Shown here: positions 1 to 9,252 of the stretch, piece after piece
Numbering within the stretch: position 1 is the stretch's first letter
Layout of the letters: each line of letters opens with the position of its first letter
Source of the DNA: Clostridiales bacterium
Lineage (GTDB): Bacteria; Bacillota; Clostridia; Christensenellales; Pumilibacteraceae
Length of the DNA stretch: 32,936 nucleotides
NCBI GenBank assembly: GCA_015055625.1
Contig: SVHU01000027.1
Span: forward strand, 1-32,936
Reading direction: 5' to 3'
Notes under the pieces: generated by a model
Database searches by the model: none
Seen by the model: only the letters and a program-made list of their open reading frames with translations
Told to the model about the DNA's origin: nothing
Made by a program: the position numbers and the translations under genes

Positions 1-1830
<1,830 letters not shown>

Positions 1831-2180
1831 GTTTTTTATTCCCTCAACGTCTTCCTCTCAGAAAACGCCAAGTTAACTCTTTCCGTTCTTGGTTTCTATC
1901 TTGACCATTTGTTTCAAGTTCTTCTTACAAGACATATTTAACTCGTTTTTACAGCAAAAATTGTTTATGTTGATACATAATACTTTACTTATTTACTCGT
2001 ATAATATTATCTGTTTTTGTTTCGTTATTCAGTTGTCAATGTACGTTGTTTGTTTGCTACCCGATTTTTTGAGAATAAAAAAAGCATACACGATTATCAG
2101 CCTTGTTATAAGTCTTAATCAGTATGCCAGCGGTATTCTTGCAAATACATGGTCGTAAACAATCTGTCTTTCGTCGACAG
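1831..2180 (-). other. Presumed 5' leader of the 23S transcript
   Basis: About 350 bases between the predicted start of transcription (near 2181) and the mature 5' end of 23S. It holds no credible coding sequence and no tRNA. A CCAAG...CTTGG pairing (about 1866-1899) and an AACTTGAAAC segment resemble the kind of sequence found in front of 23S in spacer regions, and may be used for processing of the precursor. The exact processing sites cannot be read from the sequence. Confidence 0.5.
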
Positions 2181-2187
2181 CTCGTAC

Positions 2188-2216
2188 ATAATACCATAAA
2201 GAAAATTTAAAGTCAA
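2188..2216 (-). promoter_or_regulatory. Promoter of the 23S unit
   Basis: On the minus strand TTGACT (2216-2211), a 17-base spacer, and TATTAT (2193-2188). Transcription should start near 2181. The sequence directly upstream (2217-2275) consists of runs of A and T, as expected for an UP element of a strong stable-RNA promoter. The same architecture, including the TATTAT -10 box, is found at the tRNA promoter at 6386-6414. Confidence 0.75.
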
Positions 2217-2399
2217 CTGTTTTTTCAAAGTTTTTTAAAATTTTTTTTTAAATTTTTATCTCGTTTTTTTACCCTTTCTACTATATATAATATAGAATAG
2301 GAAAACACCATCACAATATCTTGTAAAAACGGACTTTAAAAAATTTTTTTTAGAATTTTTAATTATTTTTTAATTTACTGCATTTTTATCTTCTTTTGG
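2217..2399. other. AT-rich divergent intergenic region
   Basis: Lies between the 23S promoter and the promoter of the first AraC gene. It is made of long A and T runs and a TATATATAATATAG stretch at about 2283-2295, which could serve as a second -10 element on either strand but lacks a convincing -35 partner. I see no gene here. Confidence 0.5.
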
Positions 2400-2428
2400 T
2401 TGAAAGGCAATAAATGTTATGGTATAAT
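2400..2428 (+). promoter_or_regulatory. Promoter of the first AraC gene
   Basis: TTGAAA (2400-2405), 17-base spacer, TATAAT (2423-2428). The start codon follows 32 bases later, after an AAGGA ribosome binding site at 2450-2454. Confidence 0.75.
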
Positions 2429-2460
2429 GTAAAAAACAAAACTTTACTTAAGGATTTTTT

Positions 2461-3273
2461 ATGGAACTCAATCATAAATTTTCAGTACCAATAATAGAAA
2501 ATTACGAAGCGGAATATTATTTCAGCTATTCACCTAAAGAGTTTGAAGCAAGAATTTTCCCTCCACATGTTCACGACATGCTGGAGTTTTACGTACTTAT
2601 CGACGGCAACGTTTCGTTTATGGTGGAAAACGACGTTTATAAACTTTCTCCAGGCGACATTATTATGAGCAAGCCTAACGAAATGCACAACTGTATATTG
2701 AACTCCACTTCGCTACATAAGCATCTTTGCATTTGGTTTGACACTTCATGCTCCTTCCTTTTTTCGGCATTTCTCTCACACGAATACGGAAAGGGCAATC
2801 TTATTTCGCCGTCAAATGATGATAAACAAACCCTGCTCAATCTTTATCAAAGACTAGAGGACGCAACCAACGCGGAAAATAAAAAAGTGCAATTTATTAC
2901 TACGCTCGAAATTTTGAACATTTACGAACGCAGTATTAACACTGACTCGCTCCACTCGGATATTCCGCTGGCACTAACAACTATTCTTAACGATATAAAC
3001 AACAACTTTGCGATCATCAATTCGCTTCAGTATATAATAGATAAATACTTTATTTCGCACAGCACGCTAAACAGATTATTCAAACAGCACTTGCGCACTT
3101 CGCCGAGAATGTATCTGGAAACAAAAAAACTAGCATATTCGAGAATGTTGTTAAAAGAGGGTAAGAGTGTGCTTGACGCATGCATGCTATCAGGATTTTC
3201 GGACTATTCTAATTATATAAGACTGTTTAAGAACAGATTTGGAATTACGCCCAAACAGTATAGAGATAGATAA
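2461..3273 (+). CDS. AraC-family transcriptional regulator
   Basis: A 270-residue two-domain regulator. Residues about 20-110 look like an AraC-type cupin sensor domain (HVHDMLEFYVLIDG, then SPGDIIMSKPNEMHN, the usual histidine-bearing beta-barrel signature). Residues about 170-268 form the double helix-turn-helix, ending in the family hallmark GFSDYSNYIRLFKNRFGITP. Such proteins usually bind a sugar or related ligand and activate neighbouring catabolic genes. It has its own promoter, and the GH28-like gene starts 35 bases downstream in the same direction with an AAAGGAGG site, so the two are probably one transcript. The ligand is unknown. Whether it also controls the GH39-like genes further on is open. 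Confidence 0.93.
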   Translation: MELNHKFSVPIIENYEAEYYFSYSPKEFEARIFPPHVHDMLEFYVLIDGNVSFMVENDVYKLSPGDIIMSKPNEMHNCILNSTSLHKHLCIWFDTSCSFLFSAFLSHEYGKGNLISPSNDDKQTLLNLYQRLEDATNAENKKVQFITTLEILNIYERSINTDSLHSDIPLALTTILNDINNNFAIINSLQYIIDKYFISHSTLNRLFKQHLRTSPRMYLETKKLAYSRMLLKEGKSVLDACMLSGFSDYSNYIRLFKNRFGITPKQYRDR

Positions 3274-3308
3274 TGCAATTTAGAATTTAATAATTAAAGG
3301 AGGAAATT

Positions 3309-4514
3309 ATGGGGAAATTCACGCTTTACGGTAATGGTACATGTGACGATTATGAAGCTATTCAGGAATTGTTGGACAGCGGTGTTAGCACTGTATATCT
3401 CCCTGTTCCTGAAAAACATTATCTTATCAGTAAACCATTATTAATACATTCCAATCAAACTCTCAAGCTTGATGAAAATACACATATAAGTTTGACAGAC
3501 AACGCTAACTGTTGTATGGTGCGAAACGATGACTACGTAAAAGGCAACGTTAATATTACCATTGACGGCGGTATTTGGGATATGAACCACAACAACCAAT
3601 GGCCAAACCCTTACCACTTCCCTGATTCAAACGGAGTTATAAGAACGCAATCTTATATGAAAGAAAAATTCGGTTGGACTCCACAGTTAGGACTTGTAAG
3701 ACCAACTTATACAGGTCATGCTTTTGTATTTTCGAAAGTAAAAAACTTTACCTTTAAGAATATTACTATTGTTAATCCCGTAGTTTATGGCGTTCAGCTA
3801 TCTTTTATCGAGTATTTCACCATTGAAAATATACGCTTTGATTATTATGAGGGAAGTCCGAAGCTTTGGAATATGGACGGCATTCATTTGGAAGCAGGCT
3901 GTCGATTTGGAAAAATCAGCAACCTAAAAGGCGCTTGTCACGACGACCTACTTGCGTTAACTAGCGACGACAGTATATGGGGTGGCGCAATTGAAAATAT
4001 AGAAATAGATGGTATTTTCGCTGAAAATTGCCACAGTGCAATAAGATTTCTAAGTCGTGGAACACCGGTTAAAAACATATCTGTCAAAAATATTTTCGGC
4101 TCGTTTTACGTTTATGGAATTATCATGTCAAGACACGTTGAAGTAGATGGCGAACGCGGTAAGTTTGAAAATATCAATATAGAAAACATGTACGCATCAA
4201 TTTGTCCTGGAACTATTGACGTTGTGGGGAATGACTGCGCACTTATTCATATAATGAGTGGGCTTGATATGAAAAACATATCATTTAGGAATATCGTCAG
4301 AGAAGAAAATCATTGTTTTTTGCCAACTATTAAAATTTATCCCAATAACACGATAGATTGCTTAATTGTAGATGGCATTCATCAAACAATTAAATCTGAA
4401 AATAAAGTAACTCCACTTGAAACTGAAGCCGATATTAAGACACTTGAAATCAAGAATATTTTTGGCGGAGAATGTAAAATTGGTGGTAGAATAGAAAAAC
4501 TGATTTGCGAATAG
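3309..4514 (+). CDS. GH28-like right-handed beta-helix protein
   Basis: 401 residues without a signal peptide or membrane segment. The repeated pattern of short strands with N-I-x-I and F-x-N-I motifs (NITIDGGIWDM, FKNITIVN, FENINIEN, MKNISFRNI) is typical of a right-handed parallel beta-helix. Around residues 190-225 the order NMDGIHLE then CHDDLLALTSDD resembles the polygalacturonase (GH28) motifs NTDGI and DDCIALKS, so the acidic catalytic residues of that family may be present. The HG and RIK motifs of classical GH28 are not clear, so this is a distant relative and the substrate cannot be named. It probably hydrolyses or lyses a uronic-acid-containing or other plant oligosaccharide in the cytoplasm. 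It follows the AraC gene closely and is likely controlled by it. Confidence 0.75.
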   Translation: MGKFTLYGNGTCDDYEAIQELLDSGVSTVYLPVPEKHYLISKPLLIHSNQTLKLDENTHISLTDNANCCMVRNDDYVKGNVNITIDGGIWDMNHNNQWPNPYHFPDSNGVIRTQSYMKEKFGWTPQLGLVRPTYTGHAFVFSKVKNFTFKNITIVNPVVYGVQLSFIEYFTIENIRFDYYEGSPKLWNMDGIHLEAGCRFGKISNLKGACHDDLLALTSDDSIWGGAIENIEIDGIFAENCHSAIRFLSRGTPVKNISVKNIFGSFYVYGIIMSRHVEVDGERGKFENINIENMYASICPGTIDVVGNDCALIHIMSGLDMKNISFRNIVREENHCFLPTIKIYPNNTIDCLIVDGIHQTIKSENKVTPLETEADIKTLEIKNIFGGECKIGGRIEKLICE

Positions 4515-4670
4515 CTTTATAAAGCAACTCAACGTAACTCTTTTATTTAGAAAAATCATTAGAAATTAATTAAGTTCACTTTATAAACAAAGTACATTAT
4601 AATGACCAACTTTCAAAATCAAAAATATTCGGACTAATCCTTATAATTAATAAACAACACGCGATAAAAT

Positions 4671-4712
4671 AAAAACTCTGACGCTATGAAAAAATCATGT
4701 CAGAGTTTTTTT
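4671..4712. terminator. Bidirectional intrinsic terminator
   Basis: ACTCTGAC and GTCAGAGT arms around a 16-base loop, with a T run on the right and an A run on the left. It can end both the plus-strand AraC/GH28-like transcript and the minus-strand GH39-like transcript. Confidence 0.8.
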
Positions 4713-4730
4713 ATTTAGTTTTGTTTGATT

Positions 4731-6086
4731 TTATGCTTTTACGATTTTAAGGAGCATGGTGGTATAGATGGGGAGTTTGATATACGCGCTGAACTCTGTG
4801 GACGTGAAAATTTCTTCGCGAACAAGCTCGCAGTCGTGGTTTTCGTCGAGAACATAATACTCAAGTTTAACCTTGCCGTCGTTTGCTACGTTCTTAAACT
4901 CCACCTTTACTTCCTTATCGCCAAGGTTATCGTCGTCGTTAAAATAGGAAAGCATAACGTTTTGCTCATCGCCCACAGCTCCTGCAACGTACACGTTAAT
5001 ATCGTCGCGCTCCACTTTTACGGCGTGATCGAGTTTGTAGAGCTGATTGAACATATAGAAAGGATAATAGCCCTTTAGCTTTTCGCATACCATATCGGTT
5101 TTGAACATTCCATTCATTCCACACGGACGCGCATCATAATACATTAGCATATCTAGTGGCTCGTACTGACTCATAAGCATGGTGGATGCGATAAACGCGC
5201 TACCTTTCAAATTCTTTTCGGTCTTTAGCGAATAAATCCACTCATCTCCAGTCCAGCCCCTTACGTAGTTCCACTCGTTAAGAATACTTTCGGTTTTTGT
5301 GAGGTTGTATTTTTTGAGATAGCCTTGTGCTTTGTAAATGAGTTCTTTAACCCACTCAACGTCTTTTGCATAAATGTGCCAAGAGAAAAAGTCAGGCTTA
5401 ACATCGCCAAGCGACTGGAAAAGTCCATGAACCCACTCCTCTCTTCTTTCGCCTATTATACTTGCACACGCTGGTCCACCAATTTTAAGGTGGGGGAATT
5501 TTTCCTTAAGGTGCTCTAAAGTTATGCGGAAAAGTTCGTAAAACTGCTTTGCCGTTCCACCCCAACAACGTTTATGCTTGCTATCGTCGGGATCTAGATT
5601 AGGCTCATTCCATATCTCCCAGTATTCGATATCCATATGCATACCGTCCGCCCAGCCTTCGTTGTAATGGCGGATAATATGCTCGCACACTATCGCCCAT
5701 TTTTTGAAGTCTGGTGGTGGCAGAGTATTATACTTTTTAATCTCGTGCTCAATACGAGAGCCAAGACGGTAGAAAGGCTTTACACCTGCAGCCTCATGCA
5801 CTCTCATAAGCTCGTCCGTGCAAGCAAAATCGTAAGAAGCAGGATCGTAAGGGTCTTTTGACCAGTCAGTAAAAATGAAATTCACGTCAACCGTATGGTT
5901 TCCACCGTACGTAGACAAAAAAGACGCATCATGGTTTCTTGCGTACGGAATACCCGCGTCAATAAACGCCTGAAGATTGCTTATACGCTGATCTACTGCA
6001 AACTTGTGAACAGGTCCGTTGTTTACAGCGTGCATCGGTTTTACTTTGCCAACGTTTGTTGCAAAATCTACTGTTATCTTTGCCAT
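4731..6086 (-). CDS. GH39-like glycoside hydrolase, copy A
   Basis: 451 residues, no signal peptide, so cytoplasmic. It has the clan GH-A TIM-barrel layout seen in GH39 (beta-xylosidase, alpha-L-iduronidase): YWEIWNEPNLD places the acid/base glutamate at E161, and SILNEWNYVRGW places the likely nucleophile at E271, 110 residues later. A beta-sandwich-like tail follows from about residue 370. The start has a GGAGAAAAATT ribosome binding site. It is about 95% identical by eye to the copy at 6770-8116; the main difference is near residues 208-222, where copy A is three residues longer. Transcription comes from the promoter at 6129-6157. The exact sugar specificity is not known; other GH-A families cannot be excluded. 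Confidence 0.85.
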   Translation of the reverse strand: MAKITVDFATNVGKVKPMHAVNNGPVHKFAVDQRISNLQAFIDAGIPYARNHDASFLSTYGGNHTVDVNFIFTDWSKDPYDPASYDFACTDELMRVHEAAGVKPFYRLGSRIEHEIKKYNTLPPPDFKKWAIVCEHIIRHYNEGWADGMHMDIEYWEIWNEPNLDPDDSKHKRCWGGTAKQFYELFRITLEHLKEKFPHLKIGGPACASIIGERREEWVHGLFQSLGDVKPDFFSWHIYAKDVEWVKELIYKAQGYLKKYNLTKTESILNEWNYVRGWTGDEWIYSLKTEKNLKGSAFIASTMLMSQYEPLDMLMYYDARPCGMNGMFKTDMVCEKLKGYYPFYMFNQLYKLDHAVKVERDDINVYVAGAVGDEQNVMLSYFNDDDNLGDKEVKVEFKNVANDGKVKLEYYVLDENHDCELVREEIFTSTEFSAYIKLPIYTTMLLKIVKA

Positions 6087-6128
6087 AATTTTTCTCCTTT
6101 TATGGTTTTAGTTATTATTGGTAATTTT

Positions 6129-6157
6129 ATTATACCACAGTTTTTTCACGAATAATA
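6129..6157 (-). promoter_or_regulatory. Promoter of GH39-like copy A, weak -35
   Basis: A perfect TATAAT -10 (6134-6129, minus strand) has no good -35 at 17 bases (TATTAT at 6157-6152). The -35 position overlaps the first of two 21-base direct repeats. This is the arrangement of a promoter that needs an activator bound next to the -35, as AraC-family proteins do. Confidence 0.6.
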
Positions 6158-6195
6158 TGTAAATCGTGTCAAAAAATATGCAAAACTCGTCAAAC
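6154..6195 (-). promoter_or_regulatory. Direct-repeat operator, two 21-base copies
   Basis: Two adjacent copies with a period of exactly 21 bases start at 6154 and 6175. Written on the plus strand they share AATATG, then Y-AAA, then a GTCAAA end. A helical-turn spacing of 21 bases is characteristic of AraC-family half-sites on one face of DNA. The same element occurs in front of copy B at 8185-8246. Confidence 0.65.
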
Positions 6196-6385
6196 TTAAT
6201 GTTTATTGCTTTGACCTGATTAAAAGATTTATTCCAGTCTAACGTTATTAAACTACACAAAAATGATTTATACAAGTGATATAAAAATTTTTAAAAGTAG
6301 TTTTAAGTGGTTTTATTGCAAATTCGTCAAAAAAAGCTATACGAAAAAAAAGTTTAAATTTTTTTGTTTTTTTAGCTAAATTCGT
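6196..6385. other. AT-rich intergenic region
   Basis: No gene seen. It contains one more isolated sequence like the operator half-site, TTGCAAATTCGTCAAAA at 6316-6332, and A and T runs (6341-6375) just before the tRNA promoter that may act as an UP element. Confidence 0.5.
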
Positions 6386-6414
6386 TTGACAAATGCATTT
6401 CTATTTGATATTAT
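6386..6414 (+). promoter_or_regulatory. Promoter of the tRNA pair
   Basis: Consensus TTGACA (6386-6391), 17-base spacer, TATTAT (6409-6414), with transcription expected near 6421. The first tRNA begins at 6446. Confidence 0.8.
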
Positions 6415-6445
6415 ATAGAAGCTTTCAAGAAGCAGTCCTTTGTGT

Positions 6446-6522
6446 GGGGAATTAGCTCAGTTGGCTAGAGCACCTGCCCTGCAAGCAGGGGGTCATCGGT
6501 TCGAATCCGATATTCTCCACCA
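6446..6522 (+). tRNA. tRNA-Ala (anticodon TGC)
   Basis: Full cloverleaf: acceptor GGGGAAT pairs with ATTCTCC (one G-T pair), D arm with AGCTCAGTTGG, anticodon stem CCTGC/GCAGG with loop CCTGCAA giving TGC, T arm GGTTCGAATCC. CCA is encoded (6520-6522). It is transcribed with the tRNA-Ile six bases downstream. Confidence 0.97.
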
Positions 6523-6528
6523 CACTTT

Positions 6529-6605
6529 AGGAATGTAGCTCAGCTGGTTAGAGCACCACCCTGATAAGGTGGGGGTCGATGGTTCGAGTCCATTCATTCC
6601 TACCA
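6529..6605 (+). tRNA. tRNA-Ile (anticodon GAT)
   Basis: Acceptor AGGAATG pairs fully with CATTCCT; anticodon stem CCACC/GGTGG with loop CTGATAA giving GAT; T arm GGTTCGAGTCC; encoded CCA at 6603-6605. This Ala-Ile pair is the one normally found in the 16S-23S spacer (usually in the order Ile-Ala), but here it stands alone. Confidence 0.97.
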
Positions 6606-6617
6606 TCTTGAAAATCA

Positions 6618-6650
6618 AGCAATCAACGTTAGGTTGGTTGCTTTTTTTTT
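6618..6650 (+). terminator. Terminator of the tRNA pair
   Basis: AGCAATCAAC pairs with GTTGGTTGCT (one G-T pair) around a five-base loop, followed by nine T. It ends 45 bases after the tRNA-Ile. Confidence 0.9.
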
Positions 6651-6671
6651 GCATTTACACCTTTCAAAATC

Positions 6672-6700
6672 AGGTTGAGTGGTTACGCTCAACCTATTTT
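6672..6700 (+). terminator. Second hairpin after the tRNAs
   Basis: AGGTTGAG and CTCAACCT form a perfect 8-base stem with an 8-base loop, followed by ATTTTAT. It could be a backup terminator; the T run is weak. Confidence 0.4.
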
Positions 6701-6716
6701 ATCCCTTATATAATAA

Positions 6717-6750
6717 AACTCTAACGTCGCTTGTGAACGAAGTTAGAGTT
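6717..6750 (-). terminator. Terminator of GH39-like copy B
   Basis: AACTCTAAC and GTTAGAGTT arms around a 16-base loop, followed on the minus strand by TTATTATA. It occupies the same place, and has similar outer arms, as the terminator of copy A at 4671-4712. Confidence 0.65.
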
Positions 6751-6769
6751 ATTTTAGTTTTGTTTGATT

Positions 6770-8116
6770 TTACGCTTTTACGATTTTAAGTAACATGGTG
6801 GTATAGATGGGAAGTTTGATATACGCGCTAAACTCAGTAGTCGTGAAAATTTCTTCGCGAACAAGCTCGCAGTCGTGGTTTTCGTCGAGAACGTAATACT
6901 CAAGTTTAACCTTGCCGTCGTTTGCTACGTTCTTAAACTCCACCTTTACTTCCTTATCTCCAAGGTTATCGTCGTCGTTAAAGTAAGAAAGCATAACGTT
7001 TTGCTCGTCGCCCACAGCTCCTGCAACGTATACGTTGATATCGTCGCGCTCCACTTTTACGGCGTGGTCGAGTTTGTAGAGCTGATTGAACATATAGAAA
7101 GGATAGTAGCCCTTTAGCTTTTCGCATACCATATCGGTTTTGAACATTCCGTTCATTCCGCATGGACGCGCATCGTAGTACATTAGCATATCTAGTGGCT
7201 CGTACTGACTCATAAGCATGGTGGATGCGATAAACGCGCTACCTTTCAAATTCTTTTCGGTCTTTAGCGAATAAATCCAATCATCTCCCGTCCAACCCCT
7301 TACGTAGTTCCACTCGTTAAGAATACTTTCGGTTTTTGTGAGGTTGGATTTTTTGAGATAGCCTTGTACTCTGTGTATAACTTCTCTGACCCACTCAACG
7401 TCTTTTGCATATATGTGCCAAGAGAAAAAGTCGGGCTTTACCTCGCCAAGCGATTGGAAAAGTTCGTAAATCCACGCTTCGCCTAGTATACACGCACACG
7501 ATGGACCACCGATTTTAAGGTGTGGAAATTTTTCCTTAAGGTGCTCTAAGGTTATGCGGAAAAGTTCGTAGAACTGCTTTGCCGTTCCACCCCAACAACG
7601 TTTATGCTTGCTATCGTCGGGATCCAGATTAGGCTCATTCCATATCTCCCAGTATTCGATCCCCATATGCATACCGTCCGCCCAGCCTTCGTTGTAGTGG
7701 CGGATAATATGCTCGCACACTATCGCCCACTTTTTAAAGTCTGGTGGTGGCAGAGTATTGTACTTTTTAATCTCGTGCTCAATACGAGAGCCTAGACGGT
7801 AGAAAGGCTTTACACCTGCAGCCTCATGCACTCTCATAAGCTCGTCCGTACAAACAAAATCGTAGGATGCCGGATCGTAGGGATCTTTTGACCAGTCTGT
7901 AAAAATGAAGTTTACGTCAACCGTATGGTTTCCACCGTACGTAGCAAAAAAAGACGCATCGTGGTTTCTTGCATACGGAATACCTGCGTCAATAAACGCC
8001 TGAAGATTGCTTATACGCTGATCTACTGCAAACTTGTGAACAGGTCCATTGTTTACCGCGTGCATAGGCTTTACTTTGCCTACGTTTTGCGCAAAATCTA
8101 CTGTAATCTTAGCCAT
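6770..8116 (-). CDS. GH39-like glycoside hydrolase, copy B
   Basis: 448 residues, cytoplasmic, with the same two active-site motifs as copy A: E161 in EIWNEPNLD and E268 in ILNEWNYVRGW. The middle third differs most (CILGEAWIYELFQSLGEVKP against the longer version in copy A, and VREVIHRVQGYLKKSN against VKELIYKAQGYLKKYN); the N-terminal 200 and C-terminal 170 residues are almost unchanged. Both copies therefore look functional, and the variable segment after beta-strand 5 could alter specificity. RBS is GGGAGAAAATTT before ATG. It is transcribed from its own promoter at 8160-8188. Confidence 0.85.
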   Translation of the reverse strand: MAKITVDFAQNVGKVKPMHAVNNGPVHKFAVDQRISNLQAFIDAGIPYARNHDASFFATYGGNHTVDVNFIFTDWSKDPYDPASYDFVCTDELMRVHEAAGVKPFYRLGSRIEHEIKKYNTLPPPDFKKWAIVCEHIIRHYNEGWADGMHMGIEYWEIWNEPNLDPDDSKHKRCWGGTAKQFYELFRITLEHLKEKFPHLKIGGPSCACILGEAWIYELFQSLGEVKPDFFSWHIYAKDVEWVREVIHRVQGYLKKSNLTKTESILNEWNYVRGWTGDDWIYSLKTEKNLKGSAFIASTMLMSQYEPLDMLMYYDARPCGMNGMFKTDMVCEKLKGYYPFYMFNQLYKLDHAVKVERDDINVYVAGAVGDEQNVMLSYFNDDDNLGDKEVKVEFKNVANDGKVKLEYYVLDENHDCELVREEIFTTTEFSAYIKLPIYTTMLLKIVKA

Positions 8117-8159
8117 AAATTTTCTCCCTATGTGGTTTTATTTTTTTATCGATAATTTT

Positions 8160-8188
8160 ATTATACCACAATTTTTTATCGAATAATA
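8160..8188 (-). promoter_or_regulatory. Promoter of GH39-like copy B, weak -35
   Basis: TATAAT (8165-8160, minus strand) preceded by the same TGTGG extension as in copy A and no consensus -35 at 17 bases. The position of the -35 falls on the first operator repeat, again suggesting activator dependence. Confidence 0.6.
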
Positions 8189-8246
8189 TGTAAATCATGT
8201 CAAAAAATATGCAAAACTCGTCAAAAATATGTAAAACTCGTTTGGA
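8185..8246 (-). promoter_or_regulatory. Direct-repeat operator, three copies
   Basis: Repeats start at 8185, 8206 and 8226 (periods 21 and 20). The first two match those at copy A nearly base for base; the third keeps AATATGTAAAACTCG but loses the final CAAA. The stop codon of the alkyltransferase gene lies 23 bases further on. Confidence 0.65.
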
Positions 8247-8268
8247 GAGGGCAGACTTAGGATTAGCT

Positions 8269-8589
8269 TTACTCAAGCTCCATATCGGCATCACTCCAAA
8301 TATATTTTTTGATATCGACAGTGAAATCGTCTTTTACTTCAATTCCATCGTTCTCAAGTAGCATCTTTTGCACTTCCTTTCCTCCAAACGCAAAGCATGG
8401 GGCAAGTCTTCCGCTGGCGTTTACTACCTTGTAACAGGGATAGAGGTCAGGATCGGGATTTTTGTGTAAAATATTTCCCACCAAACGAGAATAGCCTATA
8501 CTCCCAAACACAGCGATAGCGACTTGACCGTACGTTACAACCTTACCTTTTGGAATTGTCAATAAAAATTCGAACACGCGCTGATACAT
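8269..8589 (-). CDS. MGMT-family DNA alkyltransferase-type protein, C-terminal domain only
   Basis: 106 residues covering just the DNA-binding/active-site domain of O6-alkylguanine-DNA alkyltransferase. The N-terminal PKGKVVTYGQVA motif and NILHKNPDPDLYPCYKVVNASGRLA are recognisable. The acceptor cysteine is present (C52), in a PCYKV rather than the usual PCHRV context; the histidine of that motif is replaced by tyrosine. Alkyltransferase-like proteins of similar size lack the cysteine, so this one could still accept an alkyl group, but the altered motif makes that uncertain. It has its own promoter and is divergent from the ybaK-type gene. RBS is GAGGAAAAG. Confidence 0.85.
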   Translation of the reverse strand: MYQRVFEFLLTIPKGKVVTYGQVAIAVFGSIGYSRLVGNILHKNPDPDLYPCYKVVNASGRLAPCFAFGGKEVQKMLLENDGIEVKDDFTVDIKKYIWSDADMELE

Positions 8590-8621
8590 TTTTCTTTTCC
8601 TCGTTTTTGTTTATCGATATA

Positions 8622-8650
8622 ATTATACAATATAAGTAGAGGATTTGTAA
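8622..8650 (-). promoter_or_regulatory. Promoter of the alkyltransferase-type gene
   Basis: TTACAA (8650-8645), 17-base spacer, TATAAT (8627-8622) on the minus strand, 33 bases before the start codon. Confidence 0.6.
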
Positions 8651-8699
8651 AGGGTATAACTTCTTTTTATTAGTGGTACGCCATTTTATATTTTAGGTA

Positions 8700-8728
8700 T
8701 TGACTTTTTATAAGTTTTTAGGTATAAT
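8700..8728 (+). promoter_or_regulatory. Promoter of the ybaK-rqcP-ispDF operon
   Basis: TTGACT (8700-8705), 17-base spacer, TATAAT (8723-8728), 20 bases before the first start codon. Confidence 0.8.
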
Positions 8729-8748
8729 AAAGGGCAGAGGACACAACA

Positions 8749-9237
8749 ATGAAAGACGTAAAAACCAACGTAATGAGAATACTAGATAAGGCAAAAGCCG
8801 ACTACTGCATACGCACTTACGAGGCGGAAGTGGATGGCGAATACATACCTCTTTCCGCGCAAAACAGCTTGGAAAAAATAGGCGTAGAAAACGAACGTTG
8901 CTTTAAGACAATAGTAACTAGGGCCAGACCTGGCGTTTACTACGTTTTTATGTTACCTATTGCCGAGGAACTTGACCTTAAAAAATGCGCAAAATCCGTA
9001 AACGAAAAATCGGTTGAACCTATTGCCGTAAAAGAACTTTTACCCCTTACAGGTTACGTTAGGGGCGGGTGCTCGCCGATTGGCATGAAAAAGCAGTTTG
9101 TAACCGTTATAGACGAAACGTGTGAGCTTTTTGATAACGTTGTATTCTCTGCTGGCAAGCGTGGAGTTATGGTTGACGTAAAGGTAAGCGACCTGTTTTC
9201 GCTTGTTCCAATTTCTAGCGCTGACATTACCCACTAG
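8749..9237 (+). CDS. ybaK: YbaK/EbsC-family Cys-tRNA(Pro) deacylase
   Basis: 162 residues, the normal length for this family, which removes cysteine wrongly attached to tRNA-Pro. The conserved lysine is at K53 (CFKTIV), and the family signature GYVRGGCSPIGMK occupies residues 102-114. The RBS is AGAGG. It is first in a tight three-gene operon: 15 bases to rqcP, which overlaps ispDF. The link to translation quality control fits with the neighbouring rqcP. Confidence 0.92.
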   Translation: MKDVKTNVMRILDKAKADYCIRTYEAEVDGEYIPLSAQNSLEKIGVENERCFKTIVTRARPGVYYVFMLPIAEELDLKKCAKSVNEKSVEPIAVKELLPLTGYVRGGCSPIGMKKQFVTVIDETCELFDNVVFSAGKRGVMVDVKVSDLFSLVPISSADITH

Positions 9238-9252
9238 GGACAAGGAGAGATT

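Larger units (their letters stand above)
4672..6195 (-). repeat. Duplicated GH39-like unit, copy A
   Basis: This stretch, from the terminator hairpin through the coding sequence to the operator repeats, is closely repeated at 6717-8226 in the same orientation. Similarity extends beyond the gene: the sequence just after the stop codon, the -10 region and the operator repeats are shared. The roughly 520 bases between the two copies hold tRNA-Ala and tRNA-Ile. Confidence 0.85.
6717..8226 (-). repeat. Duplicated GH39-like unit, copy B
   Basis: Second copy of the unit at 4672-6195, same orientation, including terminator position, coding sequence, -10 region and operator repeats. Copy B carries one additional operator half-site at its promoter-distal end (8226-8246). 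Confidence 0.85.

Noticed and set aside
4515-4540. GCTTTATAAAGC palindrome after the GH28-like gene as a terminator
   Set aside because: The stem is short and AT-rich and has no T run; the strong hairpin at 4671-4712 is the better candidate.
4725-5078. 117-codon plus-strand frame
   Set aside because: It lies antisense to the well-supported GH39-like gene and has a matching shadow in the second copy.
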